A DNA stretch of 64,000 nucleotides from Flavipsychrobacter stenotrophus (GTDB lineage Bacteria; Bacteroidota; Bacteroidia; Chitinophagales; Chitinophagaceae): contig NZ_PPSL01000006.1 of the NCBI RefSeq assembly GCF_002954265.1, positions 1-64,000 on the forward strand. Direction: 5' to 3'. Every line of letters starts with the position of its first letter. The stretch's first letter is position 1. Below are positions 1-9,064 of the stretch, piece after piece. The translations under genes and the position numbers were made by a program. Under the pieces are notes generated by a model, which saw only the letters and a list, made by a program, of their open reading frames with translations, had not been told where the DNA came from and did not search any database.

Positions 1-2955
1 TGATCCGGTAGCACCAATCGGCCCTGTAGCGCCGATTAAACCAGTTAGTCCAGTAGCACCAGTTGACCCTATTGGACCAGTAGCACCCGTAGCTCCATCT
101 ATACCATTACTTCCTGATGCACCAGTTGATCCCGTAGCACCAGTTGCACCAATCGGCCCAATAGCACCCGTTAAACCAGTTAATCCCATAGCACCCGTTG
201 ATCCTGTAGCACCAGTTAATCCCATTGGCCCTATTGGACCAGTGGCACCCGTAGCACCATCTATTCCATTACTTCCTGCAGCACCAGTTAAACCAATTGG
301 CCCTGTAGCACCAGTTAAGCCTGTCGGGCCTATCGGACCAGTAGCGCCGGTTAAACCAGTCGCACCATCTATCCCATTAGTACCAGCTGCACCAGTTAAG
401 CCTGTAGCACCATTTATTCCATTAGTACCTGCGGCACCAGTTAATCCTGTAGCTCCTGTTATGCCAGTCGGGCCTATTGGACCAGTCGAACCAGTGGCAC
501 CATCTATTCCATTATTTCCAGCTGCACCAGTTAAACCAATTGGCCCTGTGGCACCAGTTAAGCCTGTCGGGCCTATCGGACCAGTAGCGCCGGTTAAACC
601 AGTCGCACCATCTATCGCATTAGTACCAGCTGCACCAGTTAAGCCAATAGCACCATCTATTCCATTAGTTCCAGCTGCACCAGTTAAACCTACTGGGCCA
701 GTAGCTCCAACTGCTCCAGTTAAACCATTTGAACCAGCCGCACCATCTATTCCATTAGCACCCGCTGAACCATTGGTACCAGCTGAACCTGTCAAACCAA
801 TCGGTCCTATCGGACCAGTAGCACCTGTAGCACCATCTATTCCATTAGTTCCAGCTGCACCAGTCAACCCGATCGGGCCAGTTGGGCCTGTAGCACCGGT
901 TAAACCAATACCTCCAGTTGATCCTGTCAAACCAATTGGACCAATTGGTCCTGTAGCACCGGTTAAGCCAATAGCACCATTTGTTCCAGCTGCGCCAGTC
1001 AAACCAATAGGACCAATTGGGCCTGTAGCGCCACTTAAACCAGTAGCTCCAGTTGCACCATCTGTTCCATTAGTGCCAGCTGCACCGGTTAAGCCAATAG
1101 CACCAATCGGGCCTGTAGCACCATTTATTCCATTAGTACCTGCGTCACCAGTTAATCCTGTAGCTCCTGTTATGCCAGTCGGGCCTATTGGACCAATCGA
1201 ACCAGTTGCACCATCTATTCCATTGGTACCAGATGTGCCAGTCAAACCTATTGGGCCTGTTGCACCATCTATTCCATTAGTTCCAGCTGCGCCAGTTAGT
1301 CCTGTAGCCCCTGTTAAACCTGTCGAACCAGTAGCGCCATCTATTCCATTAGTTCCAGCTGCGCCAGTCAAACCAATAGGACCAATTGGGCCTGCAGCGC
1401 CAGTTAAACCAGTAGCTCCAGTTGCACCATTTGTTCCAGCTGCGCCAGTCAACCCTACAGGACCAATTGGACCAGTAGCGCCAGTTAAACCAGTAGCTCC
1501 AGTTGTACCATTTGTTCCAGCTGCACCAGTTAATCCTATTGGGCCAGTAGCTCCTATAGAACCGGTTGCACCATCTATTCCGTTAATTCCGGCTGCGCCA
1601 GTCAAACCTATTGGGCCAGTAGCTCCAACTGCTCCAGTTAAACCAGTTGAACCAGCCGCACCATCTATTCCATTAGCACCCGCCGACCCCGTTAGCCCTG
1701 TCGGGCCTATTGGGCCAGTAGCACCCACTGAACCATTGGCACCAGCTGAACCTGTCAAACCAATTGGTCCTATTGGACCAGTAGCGCCAGTGGCACCATC
1801 TATTCCATTAGTTCCGGCTGCACCAGTTAAACCTGTAGCACCGGTTAAGCCAGTTGCACCATCTATTCCATTAGTACCAGCTGCACCAGTTAGACCAATT
1901 GGTCCTGTCACACCGGTTAAGCCAATCGCACCTGTAGCACCATTTGTTCCAGCGGCACCAGTCAACCCAATTGGTCCTGTTGCACCAGTTAAACCAGTAG
2001 CTCCGGTTGCACCATTACTACCTGCTGCACCAGTTAAACCTGTAGCACCAATTGGTCCTGTCAAACCAGTAGCACCATTTATGCCATTAGTTCCGGCGGC
2101 ACCAGTTAAACCAGTTGATCCTGTCAAACCAATCGGTCCTATTGGACCAGCTGCTCCTGTTAAACCAGTAACACCATCTATTCCATTAATACCTGCTGCA
2201 CCTGTCAAACCAATCGGTCCTATTGGACCAGTAGCACCCGTAGCACCAGTTAATCCATTAGTACCAGCTGCACCAGTTAATCCTGTAGCTCCGGTTAAAC
2301 CAGTTGCACCAGCCAAACCATTTATTCCATTAGTACCTGCTACTCCTATCGGGCCAGTAGCACCTGTAGGTCCTTTGATATTAGCCAATATTGTCCAGCT
2401 ACCTCCGGCTTTCACGTAAACATCTCCTGTTGTAGTTTCTAGGTAATAATCCGAATCCGTACCGATACCAGGCGAGGGGATTCCACTACCCGAAAGCCAT
2501 ACATTTCCATTTGTTCCTGCTACACCTTGAGCTCCCTGTACCCCTGTATCGCCCTTTACACTAGGACTGTACAATGCATATGGAACACTCAACAATTCAG
2601 AACTACCCATCGAAACGTAACCTGAGCCGAAATCAATTTCCACCTCCATGTACTTGGCTCCGGCACCCCAATTGATAGCTGTAAAAACACCGGATGTTAC
2701 CATCCCTGTTCCTATAGATAAATTGAACAAGCCAAAAGGATTTGTCGTGGCCGTCTGTATTTCCTGGTAAACGATAGTACCATTTTGAGAAAAATCATGT
2801 ATACCTGCACGCACCTTAATAAAGGTACCCGCAATTGGCTCTCCTACTGCATCGCGCGCTATGGCCTGATACCTGATCGCTTGGGGTGGTTGCGCCAGTA
2901 CCGACCCGGCAAACAAACACAAGAATGTGATAATCGTTAGTAATATTGTTCTCAT
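1..2955 (-). CDS. Collagen-like fibre protein, partial at the left edge
   Basis: An open frame of 985 codons without a stop runs off the left end of the window, so the C-terminus is missing. It starts with a signal peptide ([17 protein letters not shown], cleavage near VLAQ). Residues of about 20-150 form a compact globular domain common at the N-terminus of Bacteroidota fibre proteins (the segment beginning [20 protein letters not shown]). From about residue 190 almost every third residue is glycine, in units such as [17 protein letters not shown] and AGTNGIDG, which is a classic collagen-like Gly-X-Y tract. The likely role is a secreted or surface-exposed triple-helical stalk; that is inferred from the family. 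It begins 15 bp after the stop of the upstream same-strand gene, so the two probably form an operon. The complementary strand also stays open here, which is an artefact of the repeat codons. Confidence 0.9.
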   Translation of the reverse strand, partial: MRTILLTIITFLCLFAGSVLAQPPQAIRYQAIARDAVGEPIAGTFIKVRAGIHDFSQNGTIVYQEIQTATTNPFGLFNLSIGTGMVTSGVFTAINWGAGAKYMEVEIDFGSGYVSMGSSELLSVPYALYSPSVKGDTGVQGAQGVAGTNGNVWLSGSGIPSPGIGTDSDYYLETTTGDVYVKAGGSWTILANIKGPTGATGPIGVAGTNGINGLAGATGLTGATGLTGAAGTNGLTGATGATGPIGPIGLTGAAGINGIDGVTGLTGAAGPIGPIGLTGSTGLTGAAGTNGINGATGLTGPIGATGLTGAAGSNGATGATGLTGATGPIGLTGAAGTNGATGAIGLTGVTGPIGLTGAAGTNGIDGATGLTGATGLTGAAGTNGIDGATGATGPIGPIGLTGSAGANGSVGATGPIGPTGLTGSAGANGIDGAAGSTGLTGAVGATGPIGLTGAAGINGIDGATGSIGATGPIGLTGAAGTNGTTGATGLTGATGPIGPVGLTGAAGTNGATGATGLTGAAGPIGPIGLTGAAGTNGIDGATGSTGLTGATGLTGAAGTNGIDGATGPIGLTGTSGTNGIDGATGSIGPIGPTGITGATGLTGDAGTNGINGATGPIGAIGLTGAAGTNGTDGATGATGLSGATGPIGPIGLTGAAGTNGAIGLTGATGPIGPIGLTGSTGGIGLTGATGPTGPIGLTGAAGTNGIDGATGATGPIGPIGLTGSAGTNGSAGANGIDGAAGSNGLTGAVGATGPVGLTGAAGTNGIDGAIGLTGAAGTNAIDGATGLTGATGPIGPTGLTGATGPIGLTGAAGNNGIDGATGSTGPIGPTGITGATGLTGAAGTNGINGATGLTGAAGTNGIDGATGLTGATGPIGPTGLTGATGPIGLTGAAGSNGIDGATGATGPIGPMGLTGATGSTGAMGLTGLTGAIGPIGATGATGSTGASGSNGIDGATGATGPIGSTGATGLTGLIGATGPIGATGS

Positions 2956-2970
2956 CTTTTTCTATGTTTT

Positions 2971-3552
2971 CTATCTTTTAATGAATACCCAGCCTCTTTT
3001 TTCCTGATTATTATACTGTATTATGTAGTAATAGGTACCGTCAGGAAGCATATTGCCGTTCATGTTCTCACCATTAAATACTACACTTTTGTTGTCATAA
3101 TTATCCCTTTTCCACACCTCATTTCCCCACCTATTGATTATGGTTACAGTGTTTTTGGGGTAATCTATAAGCATCGGAACCGACCACGAATCGTTTATGC
3201 CATCCCCATTAGGAGAGAAGCCATTAAAAAATCCACTCTCCACCTCCGGAGTTCTGCGTTTCTTATCGGGTTGATGAAATCCTTGCGTGAGAAAGTAGTC
3301 CGGGGGCGCATAAGTTTCTCCCATAACCTCGCCTACCGTCCAGGCAACCGAAACCGTGGGGGAAGAGAAATAGTCTCCTTGCGATCCTACAACCGTGCGG
3401 GCCAGAGATTGTGCTTGACACACATTGAATACCGAACCTATTATTAGGAGCAGAATGATCTTTTTTATGTTGATGATATTTTTCGCTATTTCAGACAATG
3501 ATCGAAAAGATGCCCTGTCTTGCTCATAACTACACTTATCGTTGAGATACAT
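2971..3552 (-). CDS. Small exported protein with gliding-motility/T9SS-type C-terminal domain
   Basis: The C-terminal 85 or so residues match the gliding-motility-associated C-terminal domain (CHU_C/TIGR04131 type): GFSPNGDGINDSWSVP, then IINRWGNEVWKRDNYDN and a final PDGTYYYIIQY...GWVFIKR. In this family the domain directs export through the type IX system. The segment before it (VVGSQGDYFSSPTVSVAWTVGEVMGETY...LTQGFHQP) is the short conserved module often seen ahead of such domains. The start is uncertain. The hydrophobic signal core is KKIILLLIIGSVFNVCQAQ, but the codon where a Met would be expected (3466-3468) is ATA. The nearest in-frame ATG gives the 3552 start used here, with an unusually long 30-residue leader; the frame stays open to 3717. 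The collagen-like gene follows 15 bp downstream. Confidence 0.8.
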   Translation of the reverse strand: MYLNDKCSYEQDRASFRSLSEIAKNIINIKKIILLLIIGSVFNVCQAQSLARTVVGSQGDYFSSPTVSVAWTVGEVMGETYAPPDYFLTQGFHQPDKKRRTPEVESGFFNGFSPNGDGINDSWSVPMLIDYPKNTVTIINRWGNEVWKRDNYDNKSVVFNGENMNGNMLPDGTYYYIIQYNNQEKRGWVFIKR

Positions 3553-4245
3553 ATCTGCCAATACTTGTCCCTCATTACCGTCATGGGGATATTTATACAC
3601 GTTTAAAACATAAAAAAAATAAGAGTACATAAATATTTGATTATCGATATGATAAATGTGAGCATAAAGCCTAGTAGATACAACAACTAAGCCATCACCC
3701 ATGGACGCAATCAACAATGAATTAATGATATATTTAATAATGAAAATCTTCCTGATAACTCAAATACTGAAATCTGGCAATGTCATGGCGAACACAATTT
3801 TATTTATCTCAAAGTCCCCGGGCAATCTCCTGCTCTTATGCCACACCATCTTTTTCACCTTATTAAAATCGACCGGAATGATTTGTAATCAACAACATGA
3901 TAATTCACTAGCCACTTCTCCTTTTAGAAAATATCGGCCAGATACGAGCATAGCTCTGTACCATGATATATTTGCTTCTTCAATTGATATATTTGGGAAC
4001 ATGATTATCTGCATCTACAAATGAAATAACAGATTATTACCAATGGAAAATTGGAGTCAAGAATGATAGCATATGGTTAGACATGCACATCAGCACGAGA
4101 GCATTAGATTTAAATTGAAGAAGCAAGTGCTGTACTCCCGGAATCACCCCAAGGGTAACAGCCGGCACGTGAGTCACTGTCCCTGAGACTAATTGAACGG
4201 GAGATGCATGTAATAAGGAAGGATGAAAATAACACCCCAAAAAAA

Positions 4246-4659
4246 ATATCCACAGAAAACAACCCACCTCAAAGCCTTACCCACAAAGCCTTTCAGCCGA
4301 TTTTTTCGCAAATTTTGTGGATATGTTTATTTGCAGGGCATTTGCATGTGTATTAATTTAAATTAAATGAAAACCGTGTGCTCTTTGACATTATGAACCC
4401 TAATGAAAACAATTCAACAACCAATACTCTGGTAGAGACGCATTGTCATCCTGAGTTTTTATCGAAGGGTGCGTCTCCACAGCAGCAGGGCTACAAAACA
4501 CAAGGTGGAAGAAAAAGTGGAAGAAACCGGAAAAAAGTGGAAGAAAGTGGAAGTTTTCGGAAATTTGTTAAAACACCCTCAAACACTACACCACACTACA
4601 CTTCAGCCCAAACACACCAAACAAAACTTCCGTAAATAATAAAAAACTTCCACTTTTCG
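4246..4659 (+). repeat. Modular structured intergenic element, copy 1
   Basis: In order it contains ATATCCACA at 4246-4254, a 20-nt block at 4316-4335 identical to 57067-57086, TCTTTGACAT at 4382-4391 followed by TATGAACCC, a hairpin built from GAGACGCA/TGCGTCTC at 4435-4477, and a G-rich array of GTGGAAG units at 4504-4557. The array ends in AAAGTGGAAGTTTT, whose inverted copy AAAACTTCCACTTT lies at 4643-4656. The same parts in the same order recur near 57.1-57.5 kb. No protein-coding potential is apparent. Function is unknown. Confidence 0.6.
4435..4477. repeat. GAGACGCA/TGCGTCTC hairpin module with an inserted sequence in the loop
   Basis: The arms GAGACGCA (4435-4442) and TGCGTCTC (4470-4477) enclose a loop that contains GTCATCCTGAG...CGAAGG, resembling another common Bacteroidota repeat and suggesting a nested insertion. 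It is followed by CACAGCAGCAGG; a shorter copy at 54894-54915 is followed by the matching CACAGCGGCAGG. Confidence 0.6.
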
Positions 4660-4687
4660 AATATCACAAAATACGCACTCCAACTGT

Positions 4688-4817
4688 GTCATTGCGAGCC
4701 CTTCGCGAAGCAATCTCACGTAAGGACGTATTCGTTTTGTACCTATGATCTGTGCAGGCAACCAGATGCGAGAGTGCTCCACAAACGAGCTTGGGACAGG
4801 TTCGTGCCTGCAATGAC
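4688..4817. repeat. Short element with inverted GTCATTGC termini
   Basis: The left end reads GTCATTGCGAG (4688-4698) and the right end TGCAATGAC, so the termini are inverted copies about 130 bp apart. The left end carries a nested palindrome, TTGC...CTTCGCGAAG...GCAA. There is no coding sequence inside. It resembles small palindromic non-autonomous elements with the CATTGCGAG signature that are scattered in many bacterial genomes; mobility is inferred only from the terminal structure. Confidence 0.55.
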
Positions 4818-4846
4818 CGTGTTGGGTAAGCGGACTGCACGAAGTT

Positions 4847-5179
4847 TTACTTCAACTTCTCATTATCCAGATGCCTCGTAGCATCCCTTATATTCTTTTT
4901 TTCAAAGTTTTTTTCAAGCGCATCAGTAAGATCTACGCCGGTTTGATTGGCCAGGCACATAAGCACCCATAACACATCTGCCATCTCATCGGCCATGTCT
5001 TTTTGCTTGTCGCTCTCTTTGAAAGACTGTTCCCCATACTTGCGCACCAGGATGCGGGAAAGCTCCCCTACTTCCTCCATCAGGATGCCGAGATTGGTGA
5101 GCTCGTTGAAGTAACGTACACCCACTGTCTTTATCCAGCCATCTACCTGCTGCTGCGCCTGCCTTATAGTTACATCCAC
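4847..5179 (-). CDS. MazG-like nucleotide pyrophosphohydrolase
   Basis: A 110-residue single-domain protein of the all-alpha NTP pyrophosphatase (MazG/dCTPase) superfamily, whose members hydrolyse nucleoside triphosphates to monophosphates and pyrophosphate as house-cleaning enzymes. The Mg-binding acidic motifs are visible: E36-x-x-E39 in LMEEVGELSR and E65-x-x-D68 in MADEMADVLWVL. The length fits the short single-domain forms rather than the two-domain MazG. It is divergent from the MoxR ATPase gene with a 70-bp AT-rich gap that probably holds both promoters. Substrate cannot be told from the sequence. Confidence 0.9.
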   Translation of the reverse strand: MDVTIRQAQQQVDGWIKTVGVRYFNELTNLGILMEEVGELSRILVRKYGEQSFKESDKQKDMADEMADVLWVLMCLANQTGVDLTDALEKNFEKKNIRDATRHLDNEKLK

Positions 5180-5249
5180 GTTAAAGTATTTGTTTGTTAC
5201 CGCAAAATAATAGAACTTTCCCTTTCTTTATAAAAAGACTTTAGAAACA

Positions 5250-6215
5250 ATGCAGTCATACGCAAATGATATAGAGGCGGCTAACGCGCTCAAGGAAAGT
5301 GTTGCAGGATTACGCAAAGCAATAGGTACAGTAATAGTAGGACAGGACGATGTAGTAGAAAAGCTGATCATTTCAATTCTCTGTAATGGCCATAGCCTGC
5401 TGGTAGGTGTACCCGGACTGGCCAAAACCTTGCTGGTAAAGACCATTGCCGATGCATTGCACCTGTCTTTCAAGCGTATACAGTTCACCCCCGATCTGAT
5501 GCCCAGTGATATTACCGGCGCAGAAATACTCAACGAACAACGCCAGTTTCAATTCATAAAAGGTCCTTTATTTGCCAACATAGTACTGGCCGATGAAATT
5601 AACCGTACGCCTCCTAAAACACAGGCTGCATTACTTGAAGCCATGCAGGAGCGTAACATTACTGCGGCTGGTGTGCTATATAAACTACCTGCGCCATTCT
5701 TTGTACTCGCTACACAGAACCCGATAGAGCAGGAAGGTACATACCCGTTGCCGGAAGCACAGCTGGATCGTTTCATGTTCCAGATAACACTCGACTACCC
5801 AAGCTTTGCAGAAGAAGTAAGGATAGTAAAGAGCACAACCGGTGCAGTTACAATGGAGATAGAAAAGGTACTGAGTGCCGAAGATATTCTTGCATTCCAG
5901 GATCTGGTAAGACGAGTACCTGTTCCTGATAATGTTTTGGAATACGCAGTAGGACTGGTGCAGAAGACCCGTCCTAATACTTCAGGCGCATCACCGATAG
6001 CCAACCAGTTCATAGCTTACGGAGCAGGCCCGCGTGCGTCGCAATACCTGATACTCGGTGCTAAATGCCATGCATTGCTTAGAGGTAAATATTCACCCGA
6101 CATTGAAGATGTAAAGGCTATGGCATTACCTGTGCTCCGCCACAGAATTTTGCGCAACTACAAAGCAGAAGCCGAAGGCATGTTGCAGGAAAACCTGATC
6201 AAACAATTACTCTAA
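5250..6215 (+). CDS. MoxR-family AAA+ ATPase
   Basis: 321 residues with the typical MoxR layout. Walker A is GVPGLAKT (residues 53-60) and Walker B is IVLADEINR (111-119). These are followed by ALLEAMQE, the sensor-1 stretch LATQNPIEQEGTYPLPEAQ, the arginine-containing LDRFMF segment and a C-terminal lid. MoxR ATPases act as chaperone-like helpers that activate partner proteins, usually with von Willebrand factor A domains. The usual downstream partners (a DUF58 protein and vWA proteins) are absent here: the next gene, 21 bp away, is a DinB-like protein. The partner is therefore encoded elsewhere or the gene stands alone. Start is the ATG at 5250, shortly after an AT-rich promoter region. Confidence 0.93.
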   Translation: MQSYANDIEAANALKESVAGLRKAIGTVIVGQDDVVEKLIISILCNGHSLLVGVPGLAKTLLVKTIADALHLSFKRIQFTPDLMPSDITGAEILNEQRQFQFIKGPLFANIVLADEINRTPPKTQAALLEAMQERNITAAGVLYKLPAPFFVLATQNPIEQEGTYPLPEAQLDRFMFQITLDYPSFAEEVRIVKSTTGAVTMEIEKVLSAEDILAFQDLVRRVPVPDNVLEYAVGLVQKTRPNTSGASPIANQFIAYGAGPRASQYLILGAKCHALLRGKYSPDIEDVKAMALPVLRHRILRNYKAEAEGMLQENLIKQLL

Positions 6216-6236
6216 CTTGACCAATATCCTTTTGTC

Positions 6237-6704
6237 ATGGAAAACGCAATAGACAAAGCACACTTTCTACAAAACGAATACACAAAAAAGATAGCACAGA
6301 TACCTGCGGGCACTGCTCCTAAGTGGGGCAAAATGAATGTGCAGCAGATGATAGAGCACATGAGTGATTACGTGCGCATAGCCAATGGCAGAACGGCTAT
6401 GGAAATAGTTACAGAAGAAGGGATGATACCCCGTATGCAGGCATTCCTGGCCAGCGACAAGCCATTCAAAGAGAATACGCCAAATGTATTGATGGCCGAC
6501 ACCCCGCCACCTGTTCGCAACGAAAGCCACGAAGCGGCAATAGCAGAACTGCAAGGCGAAGTGGATCACTTCATTCATGTGCATACTACCCAGCCAGACA
6601 CAACACTCGCTAATCCGTTTTTCGGTCACCTTAATTTTGAACAGCAGTTGCAATTGCTATACAAACATAGCACCCACCATTTAAGGCAGTTTGGTGTAGA
6701 GTAA
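6237..6704 (+). CDS. DinB-like / DUF1569-type protein
   Basis: 155 residues, predicted helical, of the DinB/YfiT-like four-helix bundle type. The segment PKWGKMNVQQMIEHMSDYVR (residues 28-47, with H41) and the C-terminal HSTHHLRQ (H144, H147, H148) have the spacing of the histidine metal-binding site in these folds. Members include thiol-dependent metalloenzymes, but many remain uncharacterised, so no reaction is assigned. It starts 21 bp after moxR and probably shares its transcript; the GNAT gene follows after 56 bp. Confidence 0.75.
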   Translation: MENAIDKAHFLQNEYTKKIAQIPAGTAPKWGKMNVQQMIEHMSDYVRIANGRTAMEIVTEEGMIPRMQAFLASDKPFKENTPNVLMADTPPPVRNESHEAAIAELQGEVDHFIHVHTTQPDTTLANPFFGHLNFEQQLQLLYKHSTHHLRQFGVE

Positions 6705-6760
6705 TATGATGGAATGACATCTTTCCAATAAAAGAATGAAGTTGCTTAAACTGAATTTCT

Positions 6761-7312
6761 ATGTACATCTATACCGACGGCCTTGAAACAGAACGATTAC
6801 ACACCCGCTTTCTAAAGCCCGGGGATGCGACGGCATGGATGGAATATGTAACCGACCCCATCGCCACCACCTTTATGCCCAATGACGCAGGCCTTAGCTA
6901 CGAAGACTGGACTAAGCACTGGATAGCATTCAGCATAAAGCGATATAGAGAACAACGATACGGGTTGCAGGCACTCATACACAAAGAAACAGGCGCTTTC
7001 ATAGGCTTATGTGGACTCCTGCTACAAGAAGTAAACGATACAAGCGAAGTAGAAATTGGCTATCACCTGTTCCGTAAAAACTGGGGACTCGGCTATGCCA
7101 GCGAAGCAGCACAAATGTTCAGAGACTATGCCTTTGAAAACGAACAGGCAGACTCTGTTATCTCCATCATTCACCCCCTCAATTTCCCATCAAAAAATGT
7201 AGCCAAACGCAACGGCATGAAACTCAGTGAAAGGGGCATCTTCTTCAGAGACAAAGAAGTGGACGTGTTCAGGATAACGAGAGAGGAATGGCAGATGCTA
7301 ACACAGCAGTAA
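6761..7312 (+). CDS. GNAT-family N-acetyltransferase (RimJ/RimL type)
   Basis: 183 residues with the Acetyltransf_3 layout. The N-terminal LETERLHTRFLKPGDATAW is the usual opening of RimJ/RimL-like proteins. The core strand VEIGYHLFRKNWGLGYASEA contains the acetyl-CoA pyrophosphate-binding loop (here WGLGYASEA, equivalent to Q/RxxGxG/A), and HPLNFPSKNVAKRNGMK is the typical C-terminal helix-strand. The family transfers acetyl from acetyl-CoA to amino groups of proteins or small molecules; the acceptor is not evident. It follows the DinB-like gene on the same strand. Confidence 0.88.
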   Translation: MYIYTDGLETERLHTRFLKPGDATAWMEYVTDPIATTFMPNDAGLSYEDWTKHWIAFSIKRYREQRYGLQALIHKETGAFIGLCGLLLQEVNDTSEVEIGYHLFRKNWGLGYASEAAQMFRDYAFENEQADSVISIIHPLNFPSKNVAKRNGMKLSERGIFFRDKEVDVFRITREEWQMLTQQ

Positions 7313-7363
7313 ATAGCAAATAGTAATACAAAGAGTATAATAAAGAAACCGCTAACCTACCCT

Positions 7364-8077
7364 ATGAGATCAACTAAAATTATAAAATGGACCTTCGGTC
7401 TTACCTTCCTCGGTGTACTCTTATACTCAATTTACCTTTGGAATATAACCGATCAGAGCGCGCAATTGGGAGTACCATTTGCATTTATTGCCTTTCTGAG
7501 TTTGGGCTGGTTTATTGAAAGCGTACTACTTGCCATCATTTTCTTTAAGGATCTAAAGAAAAATTGGCCAATATTACTTTCGTTTTTCCTGCTAACATGT
7601 TTTGCCCCTATAAGCTTTATTAAAGAGACCTATGAGCGCCGCCCGGCTATCATCCCTCAGCCAGGGCCATTAACGGTTCCAATTGAAGTTTATCAGGCAG
7701 ATTGCAAATTAGCGGTCGTTAATTATTTAGCTAAAAACATGGATAGTAACCATGTCACACCTTACGGAGACACGATAACCTATGAGATAGATACCTTATT
7801 CTATTCCCCGGACCACAAGTACTTCTTTGCAATTATTATTGCCTCCAATACCAGAAACGGTCGCACACGATTCCAATCCGAATACAGGGCTGCAAAACGG
7901 AGTAACGCAGGCTGGGATTTGACTGCCCCGGTAAACACATGGAACTATGCCAGCTTTTCAAAACAAGAACTGAAAGATCAAATACGACAATTTCATTATA
8001 AAGAATACTCTATAAATGGATCGTCAAACCGGCGGGAAATCTGGACCGACACAACTCTCTTTTCTTTTAAAAATTAG
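7364..8077 (+). CDS. Predicted membrane protein of unknown function
   Basis: 237 residues. Three hydrophobic segments lie in the first 90 residues (about 10-27, 38-60 and 68-86), followed by a soluble C-terminal region of about 145 residues that contains no recognised motif. The C-terminal part has several beta-like stretches (HKYFFAIIIASNTRNGRTRF) and would face one side of the membrane as a single domain. It lies 51 bp after the acetyltransferase on the same strand and ends at a shared bidirectional terminator. The function is not recognised. Confidence 0.75.
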   Translation: MRSTKIIKWTFGLTFLGVLLYSIYLWNITDQSAQLGVPFAFIAFLSLGWFIESVLLAIIFFKDLKKNWPILLSFFLLTCFAPISFIKETYERRPAIIPQPGPLTVPIEVYQADCKLAVVNYLAKNMDSNHVTPYGDTITYEIDTLFYSPDHKYFFAIIIASNTRNGRTRFQSEYRAAKRSNAGWDLTAPVNTWNYASFSKQELKDQIRQFHYKEYSINGSSNRREIWTDTTLFSFKN

Positions 8078-8130
8078 AATACGTATTTATGTTGCTTTTC
8101 AAAATCATGCTCATAATAAGCAATAAAAAA

Positions 8131-8152
8131 GGGAATCGCTTGAGCAATTCCC
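8131..8152. terminator. Bidirectional intrinsic terminator
   Basis: GGGAATcGC-ttga-GCaATTCCC forms a stem with GGGAAT/ATTCCC arms. It is preceded on the plus strand by AAAAAA, so the minus-strand transcript ends in a U-run. It sits between two convergent genes and most strongly serves the minus-strand flavin reductase gene. Confidence 0.8.
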
Positions 8153-8181
8153 TTCAATATAAAACGTTCTGAAGCATAATT

Positions 8182-9057
8182 TTACGCCAGCAGTACCTGC
8201 CATGCGGTATCTATATGACCACCGTCTAATAGTTCTTTAGCATATTGATGTAATGCTGTTTTGCGGGCATCTGCATCGTGGGTATATGTTTTAAGAATTT
8301 CAGTAAAGCGGGTATCCTGCAGCAATTCTGCAACTACGGGAACTACTGTACTATTGCCCAGCATACCAAGGTTGTTACCTGTAAGAATACGACTGTTACG
8401 GATATGACCCGGCAATGCGTCTACACCTATCCCCAGATTTGTATTAGGCTTGGCTACTTCAAATAGAGCACTACCCGATGCCCTGCAATAAAAGTCGGCA
8501 CCCATGCGGGCCACCAGGTCTATTTTGTTAGGGTCTATCTGGCCATTCTCATTCAGTACATCGTCATTGATATGCATACATACCACCTCACAAATGATCA
8601 GATTAGCCGCACCACCCTCTTTGCCCGTTTCTATTACCTGCATCACCTTACATTCCAGTTGCACAGGAGATTCTTTAACGCGGAAAGGCTTTACAATATC
8701 AGACTTGATAGGGGTAAAACCAGCCTTAGTAAATTCATCTGTGCCCTTAGGGTATTCGCAGCTACTCAGGTTCATCTGCTGAACAATGTTGTAGTTCACA
8801 ATATTGATCACTACCTCATTGGTCTCATATACATTCTCCAGAGTATGCTTAATAGTATTGTCCCTTACCCTGCGGGCAGGAGAGAATATCAATATAGGCG
8901 GCTTAGAACCAAATACATTAAAGAAGCTGAACGGCGACAGGTTAGAATTACCCTCGCTATCTATTGTACTTGCGAAACAAATAGGGCGTGGCGCTACAGA
9001 ACCCAGCAAATAGGCATGCAACTGTGATGTCTTTATATCTCCCGGGAAAATGGTCAT
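8182..9057 (-). CDS. Flavin reductase family (DIM6/NTAB-like) FMN-binding protein
   Basis: 291 residues. The N-terminal 200 residues follow the flavin-reductase-like FMN-binding split-barrel pattern: LLGSVAPRPICFASTIDSEG, NLSPFSFFNVFGSKPPILIF and RDNTIKHTLENV. In this family these segments line the flavin site. Members reduce flavins with NAD(P)H or bind FMN in related reductases; the substrate here is unknown. The C-terminal 90 residues are a helical extension found in Bacteroidota homologues. The gene is convergent with the preceding membrane protein gene and separated from the upstream kinase gene by a repeat-rich 169-bp gap, so it probably has its own promoter. Confidence 0.88.
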   Translation of the reverse strand: MTIFPGDIKTSQLHAYLLGSVAPRPICFASTIDSEGNSNLSPFSFFNVFGSKPPILIFSPARRVRDNTIKHTLENVYETNEVVINIVNYNIVQQMNLSSCEYPKGTDEFTKAGFTPIKSDIVKPFRVKESPVQLECKVMQVIETGKEGGAANLIICEVVCMHINDDVLNENGQIDPNKIDLVARMGADFYCRASGSALFEVAKPNTNLGIGVDALPGHIRNSRILTGNNLGMLGNSTVVPVVAELLQDTRFTEILKTYTHDADARKTALHQYAKELLDGGHIDTAWQVLLA

Positions 9058-9064
9058 AAGCTAA

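Larger units (their letters stand above)
3553..4846. other. Long gene-poor intergenic region rich in repeats
   Basis: No convincing coding sequence is seen over about 1.3 kb. Short open frames here have low-complexity or composition-driven translations. The right half contains structured repeats described separately: a modular element at 4246-4659 and an inverted-repeat element at 4688-4817. The left part, 3718-4240, is AT-rich and shows nothing recognisable. Confidence 0.6.

Noticed and set aside
242-2419. 725-codon open frame on the plus strand, Pro/Ala/Val rich
   Set aside because: It is the mirror of the collagen-like gene on the minus strand; the regular Gly codons on that strand read as Pro/Ala/Val on this one and leave no stops.
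3701-4024. 107-codon open frame on the plus strand
   Set aside because: Composition-driven translation with no domain or signal, overlapping the 5' region of the minus-strand gene.
4246-4324. Replication origin with DnaA boxes
   Set aside because: ATATCCACA and TGTGGATAT are one base off the DnaA box and form only one pair; dnaA and other origin genes are absent.
4378-4635. 85-codon open frame on the plus strand
   Set aside because: Covers the modular repeat element; the translation is low complexity (GRKSGRNRKKVEESG) and is not shared with copy 2.
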